64,000 nt of DNA from Microvelia longipes (GCA_018340805.1 JACMZG010000008.1:15415522-15479521), one strand, 5' to 3'; positions 12,344 through 22,596 are shown, counted from the stretch's first letter. Notes: a model not told the origin generated them from the letters alone. A program made the numbers and translations.

Positions 12344-12522
12344 TTAATTATGTGGCCTAATAAATTTATTGGGGCTTACGGGGATAGGGTTAGTTTGTAA
12401 AGTTATAAAAGAAGGAATCACAAGGGGTGGCAAAGTGTTTCCAAGTGGTATTACTGTGGTTGGAGCTGCAGTTAGCGGTACTGTGGGATCAGCAGTTCCA
12501 AGTAACGCACCATCTAGAGGAG
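12344..12522 (-). CDS. spare or alternative last exon, secreted Pro-rich protein
   Basis: On the minus strand, acceptor TGTTTCAG leads into CTCCTCTAGA, nearly the same as the junction of the gene at 13476-14444 (TGTTTCAG then CACCTCTGGA). Both take one base from the previous codon and start APL. This exon then reads 58 residues, including TVPLTAAPTTVIPLGNTLPP, and stops after RPHN. It is shorter than its neighbour and lacks the Ser-rich tail. An AATAAA lies inside the last codons. I found no signal-peptide exon of its own between 12560 and 13440. It may be an alternative last exon spliced to the exon at 14393-14444, or a tandem copy that lost its first exon. Confidence 0.6.
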
Positions 12523-12956
12523 CTGAAACATACATTCAAGTTCTACTCTAAGTTCTGTATTACCCAATAAAGTATATTCATTTTTCAAAAATTATTTTTT
12601 CAATTAAATCATTTAATCGTATTGCGTTTTTTTATTAATAGAAGCTGTTCTTAGTGAAACATCTTAATTAAAATGATAAGATATGTTTAAAATTATATAA
12701 GGCTGCATCAAGTATTCTACTTATTTTTAAATTTTAAGAACAAGGGATTAAAGCTAGGAAGAGGAGGAATGAGTATAAGGAAGGGTGAAAAGGGACTAAT
12801 GTATCTATGGCCATACTGGTTGGAGTTTTACTTACATGAGGCTCGGTTACTTAATCCTACCTTAAAGTCACAGCCGACCTTACTGCATTTTTCCCATATA
12901 AGGACATATTATTGAATTTATGTTTTGTTTTTCCTCTTTATCATATAAATACGGAC

Positions 12957-13170
12957 TTTAGGCCAGTTGCCGCTAAGCGACGTCGCCTCCTCGAGCCACT
13001 TCGCAGCTACATTGTTGTTGTTTAAGTATTATTTGTTGTTACATGGGATTTTTCCATTTGTTTAGCGAATTTTTATTTGCTTCGTGTCATAGGCCTGCTC
13101 CTAAGGCATGTGATGCTCGCAATGACCCCTTTGAATTTGAGGCCATTCTATTGTTGTTTCAATAGTTATT
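12957..13170. repeat. degraded copy of the GC-hairpin repeat
   Basis: GAGCCACTTCGCAGCTACATTGT, TTGTTACATGG, TTCCATTTGTTTAGCGAATTTT and AGGCCTGCTCCTAAGGCATG line up in order with the element at 36107-36340, but the hairpin stems have decayed. Confidence 0.55.
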
Positions 13171-13440
13171 GTTACACGGAATTCCGACATTTATACTCCT
13201 GTTCTTCAAGCAGGTTATCGTTGATTAATAAGAATATTCGTTACCTATAACAGTTATAATCAATTACAATTTAACGAAACCAATTCTTAGGCTAATAATT
13301 ACTTTATTCTTTTCTTAAATCTTTTTACACCGGTAACCTTCTGGCATTTTATCTCTGGACTAGAAGCTAGTTTTGTTTATCATGAATGTCATTATTATTT
13401 AAAGGTAATAAAAATAATACCAGTATTAATTTATAAACTA

Positions 13441-13446
13441 TTTATT
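13441..13446 (-). promoter_or_regulatory. poly(A) signal AATAAA
   Basis: The minus strand reads AATAAA 30 bases past the stop codon of the secreted-protein gene, a normal distance. Confidence 0.7.
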
Positions 13447-13475
13447 TGAACGTTCTTGTAATTAAAGTGGGGCTT

Positions 13476-14183
13476 TTATCCTAAGAAGCTAGAGCTAGAT
13501 GAAGATGAGCTAGAGGAGAAAGCAGAACCGTTGCCAGAGACCTGGGTGGAGCTGGTGTTAATTGTTGAACCATTTGGTGACTTGATTATCTGGGTGACTT
13601 CGTTACCCTGGGTGTTGGTAAGTGGATCCTTGAACTGGACTATGGTAGACTGTCCGTTAAGTGTAGGAGTTAGGATCGGAGTTATTACTGATGTTACCAT
13701 TGGAGTGAGAACAGTAGAAGCCGGGAATGTCAGGGGACTTATTCCACTCATTATTGGAAGTGAGACCGGGCCGATGGGTTGAGGAGGGAATGTTGGAAAT
13801 TTCGGGAATGATGGTAATATTGGAATTATTGGATTGAACGGTACCGGAGCTGTAAGTTCCAGAGGTGCTGAAACATTAGTTTATTTATTTCAAAATATTT
13901 TTTCATTTTTAAGTCGGTTGTTTTATTGTATCTAATTTGTTATCATTGTGAATGTTTCTTCCCAAAAAGCGATTACTGTCGTAAGTTATTTGATATAACA
14001 ATACAGTTATTGTATGATAATACAATAACAATACAGTTAAAAATATATTAGTGTTTATTATATTTGAAGTAATTTTATTTGCTTTCTTTTCAACCATTAT
14101 TTTATGTTAAATTCTTGCTGCATTAACGATGTCTATAGGTAGAAAATGGAAAAACGTATTTATCTATTTTTAACTCTATTTAT

Positions 14184-14214
<31 letters not shown>

Positions 14215-14444
14215 TATATATAATATTATATATATATATATATTTATATAATATATAGTATTTTAAGTACAAGAACTTTGTTGTACCAAAGTTAAAATTC
14301 GTGTTGAGCGTCCCAAGAAACATTTGATTAGTCTCCATGGTTATATAATTACTTACATATGATTTGCACTAAATAATATTTGGTAAACCTACCTGCCATC
14401 GATCTTGCAATAAATGCAATGAATAATACAAGAGTTGTCTTCAT
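13476..14444 (-). CDS. secreted Pro/Ser-rich protein, two exons (147 aa)
   Basis: Coding exon 1 is 14444-14393 and coding exon 2 is 13867-13476, both minus strand. The first exon reads MKTTLVLFIAFIARSMA, a signal peptide with a hydrophobic core and Ala-rich cleavage site, and ends in G before donor GTAGGT. The intron (525 bp) contains a TA tract. Exon 2 starts after TGTTTCAG; phases agree and give Ala-Pro-Leu-Glu at the junction. The mature protein has a Pro/Phe/Ile-rich first third (for example FPKFPTFPPQPIGP), a Thr/Val-rich middle, the segment QFKDPLTNTQGNEV, and a tail of about ten serines before FLG. There are no cysteines, so a structural or matrix-like secreted protein is possible, but the family is unknown. 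A related last exon lies 0.95 kb downstream at 12344-12522. Start, splice sites, stop and poly(A) signal are all consistent. Confidence 0.8.
14185..14252. repeat. (TA)n microsatellite in intron
   Basis: TA tract with short interruptions inside the intron of the secreted-protein gene. Confidence 0.95.
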
Positions 14445-14469
14445 CTTGTTTCTTCAGAATATTGTAGTT

Positions 14470-14512
14470 AACTGAATTACGATTCCTATAATTTCTTGTC
14501 CTAATTTATTAG
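14470..14512 (-). promoter_or_regulatory. candidate core promoter of the secreted-protein gene
   Basis: The minus strand has TCAGTT at 14470-14475, matching the arthropod initiator, with an AT-rich TATA-like TAATAAATT centred about 30 bases upstream. It would give a 5' leader of about 29 bases. AT-rich DNA makes the TATA part weak evidence. Confidence 0.4.
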
Positions 14513-14727
14513 TATATTAAAATTATATTATAATGCCATTAAATTGATTGTCTCACATTTTATTTCGTATCTTAATTGTTTTTTCATTTGGTAATGAATA
14601 TATTTATAAAGAATAGTCAATCTGGTTCTTAATGACACTAGATTAATATGACTAACTCACTGCATTAATTTCTATCACGTTTTTAAAATTAGATGAATGC
14701 TATATGTGAAGTTTTTATAGGATCGCT

Positions 14728-14780
14728 ATTTTGTTAGTTCCTCTAACAAAACAAAGTTGCCAACATTACATTGTTGGCTT
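14728..14780. repeat. two short hairpins
   Basis: TTTTGTTAG pairs with CTAACAAAA, and just after it GCCAACA pairs with TGTTGGC. No other feature is seen between 14520 and 15120. Confidence 0.7.
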
Positions 14781-15128
14781 ACATTGTTGTTAAATGCTCT
14801 ATGTGAAATGTAGTCAGAAATAGGTGGGGTTAGGAGGTAAAGAAAATTGCTTTTTTCATAAATCACTTGTTATATATTGTCCAAATTTTCCAGTTGAGTA
14901 TTTTGCAAATCCTAAAGAAGAAATGTTTATTTTCCTCTCCTACTATCGTTGGTGTATATAATAAAAGAATTGTGTTCATCCTAAAAATATGAATAAATAT
15001 CTTTTTAAGGCATTTTTATTACTTTTAAGTGATTTTTATCATGCTTTCTGCATTTTTGTGTGTGTGACTAGACCAAAACAATGTCTTATTAAAATTTGGG
15101 TAATCATGACATTTTGAGACGAGTCCAC

Positions 15129-15148
15129 TTAGGGTGTTAACACCCTAA
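15129..15148. repeat. 20-bp perfect palindrome
   Basis: TTAGGGTGTTAACACCCTAA is a complete palindrome, followed by the diverged half-copies AACACCC and AGGGTG at 15160-15178. Confidence 0.9.
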
Positions 15149-15269
15149 ACGGATGTTCTTAACACCCGTCTAGGGTGATAAGTTTTAACAACTTAGACTT
15201 TCACCGAGGTCCAGCGTAGTGAAACTGTATAAATACCACCTTAAGTTTTTTTTATTGTCATGGCATTCT

Positions 15270-15340
15270 GAGAACGAGCAAAGCGAGTTCAAAGTTTTGA
15301 GTAAAGAGGGTACCTAGGTACCCCGTACCGGATTATTTAA
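15270..15340 (+). repeat. 3' end fragment of the 5S-box repeat family
   Basis: AACGAGCAAAGCGAGTTC and then GGTACCTAGGTACCCCGTAC match the 3' ends of the copies at 3858 and 18253. Confidence 0.6.
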
Positions 15341-16480
15341 TGTTATTTCTAGTTCTCTTAGTTCCTTTAAAATATTTAATACTTATATAATTGTCTTTTA
15401 AAGTTACTACTCTTCTACTATTCCCCTTCATAAGTAATTTTCTTTAACATTTTGTTTCTGTTGGCATTTAATTTTTTTTTTATTATTTCTATTTATATTA
15501 CAGACTTTACTTAACTTTTGTATGAAACTATTATAAAAATCATTCGTTAAAGGACTACTTAGTTCTACTTAGTCAGGTGTAATTTTATTACTTATTATCC
15601 AAAAATGGAAAGTAATTAGGTACAAATTATTAAATAATTTTGAACTGCAACGTTTTGTATCATGTGCGGTTGATTACTTAATATTTAATGTTGTAAATGT
15701 CAATGTCCTTATTTTTGGAGCTAAATTACGTATTTTTTTAAGTTTTAGCTAAGTTTAAAGTATAAGAGTAAGGTATTAGCTATTGTAATCTAAGAAAAAG
15801 GTTAATGCTATTAAATACAAGTTAGGACTTTAAAAAAATCAAGTATTAAGTTGGTTTTTGTTTAAATTTTTTTTTAGTAATCCTTAACTTACTTCAGTCT
15901 AAGTTATACATGGCATTAAATAGAATGTACAATATGATTATGAATATCATATGAAATAATAATTTAATAATAAACATTTGATTAAGTAATTAATGAAATT
16001 TTTATATTTAATTTACTAAACCATGCAGCATTTATGAAATATTTGTAAACTTAATACTTATATACTACATAAGTTTACTATACTTGATTACACTTAGCCT
16101 TTAGGGTCTGTTTTAGGCGGAGATGAGTACGATATTATAGCCAGGGTACACCTACACTTGGTTAATGCCTTGCTTGTAGATTTAAGTAGGGATAATGATC
16201 TTTATCTTTTAAATTTTATTGTAACCTTAATCAATTTACATTAGTTTTATTTTGAAAATACGAATGACTGTAATTATTATCCTTATAATAAATGAGCCTT
16301 GAAGCGTGTTTTTAAAAAGTATTGAAGTGAAGTTTGCAGTTGCGATTTATCACAGGAGATCGCATATAATCTTTCTCAATTGCGAAATCTTTCGATGCCA
16401 AAATATTAAACAAAAACAAATTTCTTTTTTACTCTTCCTCTATGGCTATTGTGTCTTCATCATTCAAAATCGAGATTTTT
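15341..16480. other. AT-rich non-coding stretch
   Basis: No supported feature seen. Confidence 0.5.
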
Positions 16481-16499
16481 AGCGAATTTCCTTTGGGAA

Positions 16500-16599
16500 A
16501 AAATTCGCTAATGGGATAGGCGTCATGGCGGAATTCGAACCTCGGAACACGACACAAATCCGTTTCAGAGGTCCCTGATGACGAAAAAAAAATTTTTGC

Positions 16600-16600
<1 letters not shown>
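16500..16600 (-). mobile_element. tRNA-like SINE remnant
   Basis: The minus strand reads GAGGTTCGAATTCCGCC, a near-perfect B box in T-arm context. Flanking sequence is too decayed for an A box. Confidence 0.4.

Positions 16601-16607
<7 letters not shown>

Positions 16608-16692
<85 letters not shown>
16608..16692. repeat. (TA)n microsatellite
   Basis: A nearly pure TA tract of 85 bases. Confidence 0.98.
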
Positions 16693-16695
<3 letters not shown>

Positions 16696-16739
16696 TTCTA
16701 GACACTTTCTTAAACACTCTATCTTTCGAACGGATTAAT

Positions 16740-16870
16740 ATTTTTTAACCAAACTTGTACAAAAATCAACCTTCGGGAGGACACGAACCCTATTGAAAAC
16801 CAGGTTTTTGTGACGTCATTAACCCGGTTTGCTGAGTCAGCGAAATTTTAAAAAATCAGCAAAATTCAGG
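16740..16870 (+). repeat. middle fragment of the 5S-box repeat family
   Basis: CTTGTACAAAAATCAACCTTC, TTTTTGTGACGTCATTAACC and CTGAGTCAGCGAAATTTT align in order with the interior of the copy at 51478-52337. It also contains a B-box-like sequence on the minus strand (GGGTTCGTGTCC). Confidence 0.5.
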
Positions 16871-16914
16871 GTTAATATTTTTTGCCGCGAAAAAGGTCAA
16901 TATTTATGTTTTTT

Positions 16915-17255
16915 GAGACGCTGAATCGAATGAAACCGGTCCGAAGTCGATACGACCACTCTAAGTGACCTAAAAATCGAAAAAAACCATTGTAAATTAC
17001 CAAAAACCAAAATTTAGGTCGATAAAAAATAAATTTCGAGTAGGGTGTCGTTTTCTGTAATTTTGGGCGCTGAATCGAATGAAACCGGTCCGAAGTCGAT
17101 ACGACCACTTTAAGTTACCAAAAAGTAAAAAAACCACAAAAATTATAGAAAACCAACATTACGGTCGTTGAAAATTAAATTTCGAGTAGGGTGTCGTTTT
17201 CAATGTTTTTTGGCCTCTGAGTTGAATGCAGTGGTCCGGAGTCAATACGACCACT
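16915..17255. repeat. tandem duplication, unit about 150 bp
   Basis: GAATGAAACCGGTCCGAAGT then CGATACGACCAC occurs at 16925 and 17075, with a diverged third copy at 17220. TTTCGAGTAGGGTGTCGTTT ends the first two units. The phrase GAGCTGAAACCGGTC in the repeat at 36660-37260 is related. An open frame across 16872-17108 is not a gene. Confidence 0.75.
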
Positions 17256-17340
17256 CAAACTCAGGGTACCTGGTTCACATCCTGGAAGGGTCGATAATTT
17301 TTTATCGTTTTTTTTTACAATATAAGTTTACAACTAGAAA

Positions 17341-17480
17341 ATAATTCTGGCGCGGTGGTCCGCATGTCGGGCGAATTTCCTTTGGATGCGAGCTCTCAAA
17401 CCCAGAGTACCTGGGTTCAAATCCTAGTAGGGACAATAATTTTTTATCGTTTTTTTACCTAATAAGTTTACAACTAAAAA
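17341..17480 (+). mobile_element. tRNA-like SINE unit
   Basis: GGCGCGGTGGTCCGCATG is followed 50 bases later by CCTGGGTTCAAATCC, a good B box, then GACAATAATTTTTTATCG. A weaker copy of the B-box part (CTGGTTCACATCC) lies at 17265. The head sequence is the same as the ends of the adjacent large inverted repeat. Confidence 0.5.
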
Positions 17481-17485
17481 TAATT

Positions 17486-18171
17486 GGCGCGGTGGTCCGC
17501 ATCGGGCGAATTTCCTTTGGATGCGTGTTTTCGTGCTTTTTACATTATAAAGTTTACAACTAAATAAATAATTCCGGCGCGGTGGTCCGCTGTCGGGCGA
17601 ATTTCATTTAGAATGCGTGTTTCCGTGCTAAACAACCCATTTCTTGCTTATGCAAGAACCATGCCCATTGCGTGGTTCCGGTTCATGCTTTAGAACCTAA
17701 GCAGTTACTCAATTGTCAAGCACTGCTCGTAACTCATTTTGTCTGTATTTTCCAAAGGAAATGCGCTAAAACCTTTAAAGATAACTGACTAAGCTTAAAG
17801 ATAAGTAACTAAGCTTTAAACTAGTGCAAATAATAGTGCGTACTTCTAATTTAGAGGCATAGTTTTGTACAACAACTGGATATTATGCGCATTTCCTTTG
17901 GAAAATACAGACAAAATGAGTTACGAGCAGTGCTTGACAATTGAGTAACTGCTTAGGTTCTAAAGCATGAACCGGAACCACGCAATGGGCATGGTTCTTG
18001 CATAAGCAAGAAATGGGTTGTTTAGCACGGAAACACGCATTCTAAATGAAATTCGCCCGACAGCGACCACCGCGCCGGAATTATTTATTACTAGTTGTAA
18101 ACTTATATAATGTAAAAAGCACGAAAACACGCATCCAAAGGAAATTCGCCCGACATGCGGACCACCGCGCC
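17486..18171. mobile_element. large inverted repeat (arms of about 283 bp)
   Basis: The left arm 17486-17766 and right arm 17887-18171 are near-identical reverse complements around a 120-bp spacer. Each outer end is GGCGCGGTGGTCCGCAT and each inner end is AGGAAATGCGC. Inside an arm the GCGCGGTGGTC module occurs twice, so the arms are themselves repeats. No coding frame is convincing; the minus-strand frame at 17960-18193 is inside the right arm. This is a foldback-type element or a recent inverted duplication. Confidence 0.85.
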
Positions 18172-18252
18172 AGAATTTTTTATTTAAATTCATTTATTTA
18201 ATTAGAGATAAATAAATAAATAAACCATTTATTTGCATAAAATACATTTTTC

Positions 18253-18867
18253 TTTTACTTTTTCTCATTTATACGTAGGAAAAGAAGTATTGTTGCAAAA
18301 AAATCCGAAACCAGGATTCCACCGGAATTATCTGTTTAATGCGTTCTGAGTGGTTTTTGCAAAAGTTTCTGTATGTGTATGTGTCTGATCATCGTAGCCC
18401 CCAGTGCATTTATGCTAGAGAGTTAAAACATTGTACAAAAATCATTCTACCGCTATAGTTGTGCCAGCCGGAAAATAATTTCTTTATGAGGACATTAGCC
18501 TGCAATAATGATTTTGAAAAAATTTCAAATTAAGTTTGATTTAACAATAATCAAATTAAGTTAAATTTCGGTACAAGTGTGTACCAGTACGTAATAAATA
18601 AGTACACCATGTTTCGTTTCATCATAAAAGTTAAGCAGCATCAAGCGCGGTCAGTACTGGATGGGGGACCGCTTGGAAAGAACGAATCTATTTATTATTA
18701 TCTGAGGACTATATTATTATTAAGCGAGTGCAAAGACGTTTTTTAGTATAAATTTAACGATTTGTATATTCTGAGGACGAGCGAAGCGAGTCCAAATCTG
18801 GAAGGATGAGCGTAGTGAATGCGGTGTAATGAGGAAAAGTTCTTAGGTACCCCGTACCCGATTTTTT
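18253..18867 (+). repeat. 5S-box repeat family, near-complete copy
   Basis: The copy runs from TTTTACTTTTTCTCATTTAT to GGTACCCCGTACCCG. Near 18620-18680 it contains AGTTAAGCAGCATCAAGC and GTCAGTACTGGATGGGGGAC. These match box A (AAGTTAAGCAGCGTCGAG) and box C (GTTAGTACTTGGATGGGTGA) of 5S rRNA, the internal promoter recognised by TFIIIA and RNA polymerase III. The GGACGAGCGAAGCGAGTCC motif follows. The first and last segments carry TTTTTCTCAT and ATGAGGAAAAG, an inverted pair. Confidence 0.8.
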
Positions 18868-19490
18868 AATTTTAGTTTATGCCATACGGCCTTAAGTCGT
18901 GGTTCTTTTTACTTGATGGTACTACGGAATAATTACAGCATAATATATTAACAAAAGAATACGTTTTACTAATAATATATTTTTCTTTGATTTTAAGAAG
19001 TTAAGGTCTCCATTATGGTGATTAATATGAAATGCTCTTCTTTTCTTATATTTTTTTTCTTTTGTTTATTATACTTATTGGATTATGCTCACAAGAATAA
19101 AATTGTATGTAAATAAAAACTTAACGTAGCTTTCAAGGTCGATCTTAAATTAAGTCACTGTTTTTTAAGTCTCAATAAACGTAATAACTTAAATGAACAT
19201 AACTATTCCATTAAAATTAAACTTTAAAAGTATTACAATATCATTGATTGTTACTCGATTTTTATTGATTGATTATTTTTATGCCTGTATCTCAGCGCAG
19301 AAGTCTTAAAATAATTATTTAAAAGTTAAAGCAATAATTTTTTTCTGTCAATAAAGATAAAGTAAACTGTCAATATTTTTAATTTCGACATAAATATTTT
19401 GATGAAATGAATTATTTAATCTTGTACAGAACTGGGTAACGATTCCCTGGCTTAGTTTCTGCATAAACTTGAATTGTTTACTGTTTTTAC
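18868..19490. other. AT-rich non-coding stretch
   Basis: No supported feature seen. Confidence 0.5.
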
Positions 19491-19492
19491 TA

Positions 19493-20286
19493 TGTTTCTT
19501 TCTTGTTTACTTGTTTACTTGTTTCTTTCTTGTTAGTGTTTGTTACTATGTTTCTTTTCTTGTTTAGTTGTTTGTTACTATGTTTTTACCTTGTTTACTT
19601 GTTTTTACTATGTTTCTTTTCTTGTTTAGTTTTTGTTACTATGTTTTACTCTTGTTTAATTGTTTGTTACTATGTTTCCTTTTTTGTTTAGTTGTTTGCT
19701 ACTATGTTTCTACTCTTGTTTAGTTGTTTGTTACTATGTTTCTACTCTTGTTTACCTGTTTGTTGCTATGTTTCTTCTCTTTTTTTTGTTTTTGTGTCAA
19801 CGGAGGGGAAACGCGACGGCCTCTAGGAGAAAGCTTTATCCCTCGGAATCAAAGCAGCTAACACCCCTAAAAGGGGATGGCTCCTGATCAACCGAAGATT
19901 TCTTCTCTTGTTTAGTTGTTTGTTACTATGTTTCTACTCTTATTTACTTGTTTGTTCTATGTTTATTTTATGTTTAGTTGTTTGTTACTATGTTTCTACT
20001 CTTGTTTACGTTTTTGTTACTCTGTTTCTACTCTTGTTTACTTGTTTGTTACTATGTTTCTTCTCTTGTTTACTTGTTCGTTACTGTGTTTCTTCTCTTG
20101 TTTAGTTGTTTGTTACTATGTTTCTTCTTTTGTTTAGTTGTTTGTTACTATGTTTCTACTCTTGTTTGTTACTATGTTTTTACTCTTGTTTGTTACTATG
20201 TTTCTATTCTTGTTTGATTGTTTGTTACTATGTTTTTAATCTTGTTTACTTGTTTGTTACTATGTTTCTACTATTGTTTCTTTGTT
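19493..20286. repeat. 31-bp tandem repeat array
   Basis: The unit is approximately CTTGTTTAGTTGTTTGTTAC followed by TATGTTTCTA, repeated about 25 times with small length changes. A unique 100-base block at 19795-19895 (starts GTCAACGGAGGGGAAACGCG) interrupts it. The overlapping frames reading MFVTMFLLLF are all translations of the repeat, not proteins. Confidence 0.93.
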
Positions 20287-20641
20287 ATTCCTCCTTCTAA
20301 GTTCTTGTTATTTATTTATTTTTTTAAATTTCTCTTTATTTAATAAATTACAATTTTTAAATATGCTAATTAATCTAGAGAATATGCCTCACTAGAGGCG
20401 TGGCCTGTGGTGTGAGGAAGAGTCTGTATTAGATTTATGTAAAAACCGACAGATCCTTATTCTGTATCCAATAAGCCGTTACCAATAAGCTGTTCGCTGT
20501 ATTGGTTGTAAAAATCCAGTGAAATTAAAATTAACGTTAATGGAGAAGTATTTTAAGGATTCCTGTACTTTGAGAGTAGAAAGACTGGTTTAGCCAAATA
20601 ATAAACCATTTGGTATAATGGTAATAACACATAAAAATGTG

Positions 20642-20720
20642 TTATCTGATTCAGTTCGAAATAAAACAACTTCTGAAGAAGGCCTTAATTTACGGCCGAT
20701 AGCTCAAATTTTGTGTTTTT
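20642..20720 (+). mobile_element. Penelope-like tail fragment
   Basis: CTTCTGAAGAAGGCC, eight bases, then CGGCCGATAGCTC. CTGAAGA fits CUGANGA, and GGCC/GGCC forms the second helix, but GATA stands where GAAA is expected. Weak. Confidence 0.3.
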
Positions 20721-20816
20721 ATACCTATCTGACCATTACCTCATAAAATTATCTTGTTTAAATAGTTTGGTCAATAATTTTATATTAATAATGAAAACGT
20801 TAAGTAATAGTTATTT

Positions 20817-20930
20817 ATGCCATAAGGCTGAAAATTGTGTCTTTATGTCACGGCAATTAGATTTACCGACAAGCGAAGCGAGTCGGGAAAAATTGCCAAG
20901 ACATAAAGACATTCTCAGCCGGATGGCATA
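20817..20930. repeat. 114-nt long hairpin with GCGAAGC core
   Basis: TATGCCAT pairs with ATGGCATA at the ends. Inside, GGCTGA pairs with TCAGCC, TGTCTTTATGTC with GACATAAAGACA, and AATTGCC with its complement. The tip is CGACAAGCGAAGCGAGTCG. Both overlapping open frames here come from the hairpin. Confidence 0.85.
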
Positions 20931-21588
20931 CACTATTCTTTTTGAGGTAGCACTCATTAAATAAGCACTCATTAAAAAAAAATAAAAAAAGCACTCATTA
21001 AACTGCCCTATATACTTAATTGAAAAAAAAAGTCCAATTATTATTAATTCCATATTATCGCCGTCATTAAATTCATCCATAGCTTCACACTTTTACTCAA
21101 AAATGTAAAAGCTTTACAAATAAACACACAAAAATTGTCAATTAGAACACCTTTTAAAAACGAAAAAAAAATTAGTCTACGAACAAAAACAGAAACAAAA
21201 TGAACGTTTTTAAATAAAGCTCATGAAGGTTTAACACAGATTGTTTTTTGAACACGCTACATTACAGTAATGGCGGCAACATATGAATTACTTTTACGTC
21301 CTAGGAGTTTTTTCACATTCATTATTGTCCTCGGAGGTGAAAAGTACTAAATAACCTCCTATAACAATAATGATTGGCTTCTCATCCTAAAAACGGTCCA
21401 ATAAAGTGCTCAATTACGTACTACCTCAAAAAAACATTATTATTTTATTGTGTGGTTGTCACTATTTTCTTAGGGAATAAATAAATAAAATGATTATTTC
21501 AAACACGTTTTCTATTTATTGACAAGATGTTCTGTGCTCATAGATAAAGGGTTGATATTGTTAGCTAAATTTTAAACATAAACTCAAA

Positions 21589-22596
21589 ATGTCTGTACCA
21601 AGTATGCTGTTACCTGATCTTGAAGAATATGAAGTCGAAAAATTAAATCAAAGAGGTTACACTTTCAGTAGAGTTATATCTGATGGAGTCCATACGAGGA
21701 ATTTCTTGTGTTTTAAATCCGATCCGGTAACCGGACAAAATAAGCCTCTCGCTTGCAAAGTAGCCGATACTGAGAAGATGCCTAAAACAGTTTTTGATAA
21801 ATTTTTCCTTAGAGAACTTGATATAATAGGAAGGCTTAAGCACCCTTACATCCTCGGAGTATTTAGTGTTTTTCAGTTATCTAATAAATATTTTATTTTT
21901 ACTCGCTATGCTGAAATGGGCGATTTAGGTGCTTTTATATTAAGTAAAGGTTATGTTAAAGAAAAACATGCCAGACCTTGGACAAGACAACTTGCTTCTG
22001 CTTTACTCTATTTACATACCCTTGGTATAGCACATAGAGATGTAAAATGCGACAATATACTAATCACGTGTAACTTAAATGTTAAATTAACTGATTTCGG
22101 TTTCGCAAGGTTAATTATTAATGAAAAAGGAAAAGAGATCCATAGTGGGACGTTTTGCGGCTCTCTCAGTTATGCAGCTCCTGAAGTAATAAGGGGCACT
22201 AAGTATTACCCGAGAGTTGCTGATATTTGGTCACTAGGTGTTGTTATGTTCGCTATGATCAATGGGTATTTGCCGTTTAAAGCTGATAATACAGCTAGAT
22301 TGTACGCTGATCAAATGTCCAAGAATTACAATATTAGAAGGGACTTAGTCATGAGTACCGGAGTCAAAGAAACCATTATGCTTCTTTTAGAACCCGATCC
22401 TAATTTACGGGTAAGTTTGGAATCTTTTCTGAGATGCCGTTGGATTAGAGTTGTCCCTAAGTATAGAATAATGAACGAAAGAGAAATGGACGCTCTTGAG
22501 CTAGCCAGACAAGCGAGAAGAGAAATAGCTCTGAGGAAAGACCAAACTCCTTCTTGTAATTTTAGCATTTTGCAATCTACTTCTAACATTGATTAA
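21589..22596 (+). CDS. TSSK-like Ser/Thr protein kinase (335 aa, intronless)
   Basis: A complete frame from ATG to TAA with no introns. It is a protein kinase of the testis-specific serine kinase type within the CAMK group, which usually phosphorylates sperm or spermatid proteins. Visible motifs are Lys57 in ACK, Glu76 in RELDII, the catalytic loop HRDVKCDN (149-156) with Asp151, DFG at 169-171, CGSLSYAAPE ending at 199, and DIWSLGVVMF. CGS-YAAPE and DIWSLGV are typical of TSSKs. The glycine loop (about 31-36, SDGVHT) lacks the usual GxGxxG, which is unusual. The catalytic residues are intact, so activity is still possible. The C-terminal tail after residue 290 is short and charged. Lack of introns suggests an old retrogene, common for this family. 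An ATTAAA at 22663-22668 could end the transcript. The short minus-strand frames over it are shadows. Confidence 0.93.
   Translation: MSVPSMLLPDLEEYEVEKLNQRGYTFSRVISDGVHTRNFLCFKSDPVTGQNKPLACKVADTEKMPKTVFDKFFLRELDIIGRLKHPYILGVFSVFQLSNKYFIFTRYAEMGDLGAFILSKGYVKEKHARPWTRQLASALLYLHTLGIAHRDVKCDNILITCNLNVKLTDFGFARLIINEKGKEIHSGTFCGSLSYAAPEVIRGTKYYPRVADIWSLGVVMFAMINGYLPFKADNTARLYADQMSKNYNIRRDLVMSTGVKETIMLLLEPDPNLRVSLESFLRCRWIRVVPKYRIMNEREMDALELARQARREIALRKDQTPSCNFSILQSTSNID

Noticed and set aside
12369..12551. A plus-strand frame MGLTGIGLVCKVIKEG over the secreted-protein exon.
   Set aside because: It is the complement of the better-supported minus-strand exon, which has an acceptor homologous to its neighbour.
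13531..13782. A plus-strand frame MPETWVELVLIVEPFG.
   Set aside because: It is the shadow of the minus-strand secreted-protein gene.
18620..18680. A functional 5S rRNA gene.
   Set aside because: Only the middle and 3' part is present, with many changes, and it is embedded in a repeated element.
19503..20300. Six overlapping plus-strand frames rich in Phe, Leu and Cys that look like membrane proteins.
   Set aside because: They are frame variants of the 31-bp tandem repeat.
20936..21434. CTTTTTGAGGTAG at 20938 and its inverted copy at 21421 as ends of a 500-bp MITE just upstream of the kinase gene.
   Set aside because: Only 12-13 bases match, no target duplication is clear, and short matches are common in this composition.
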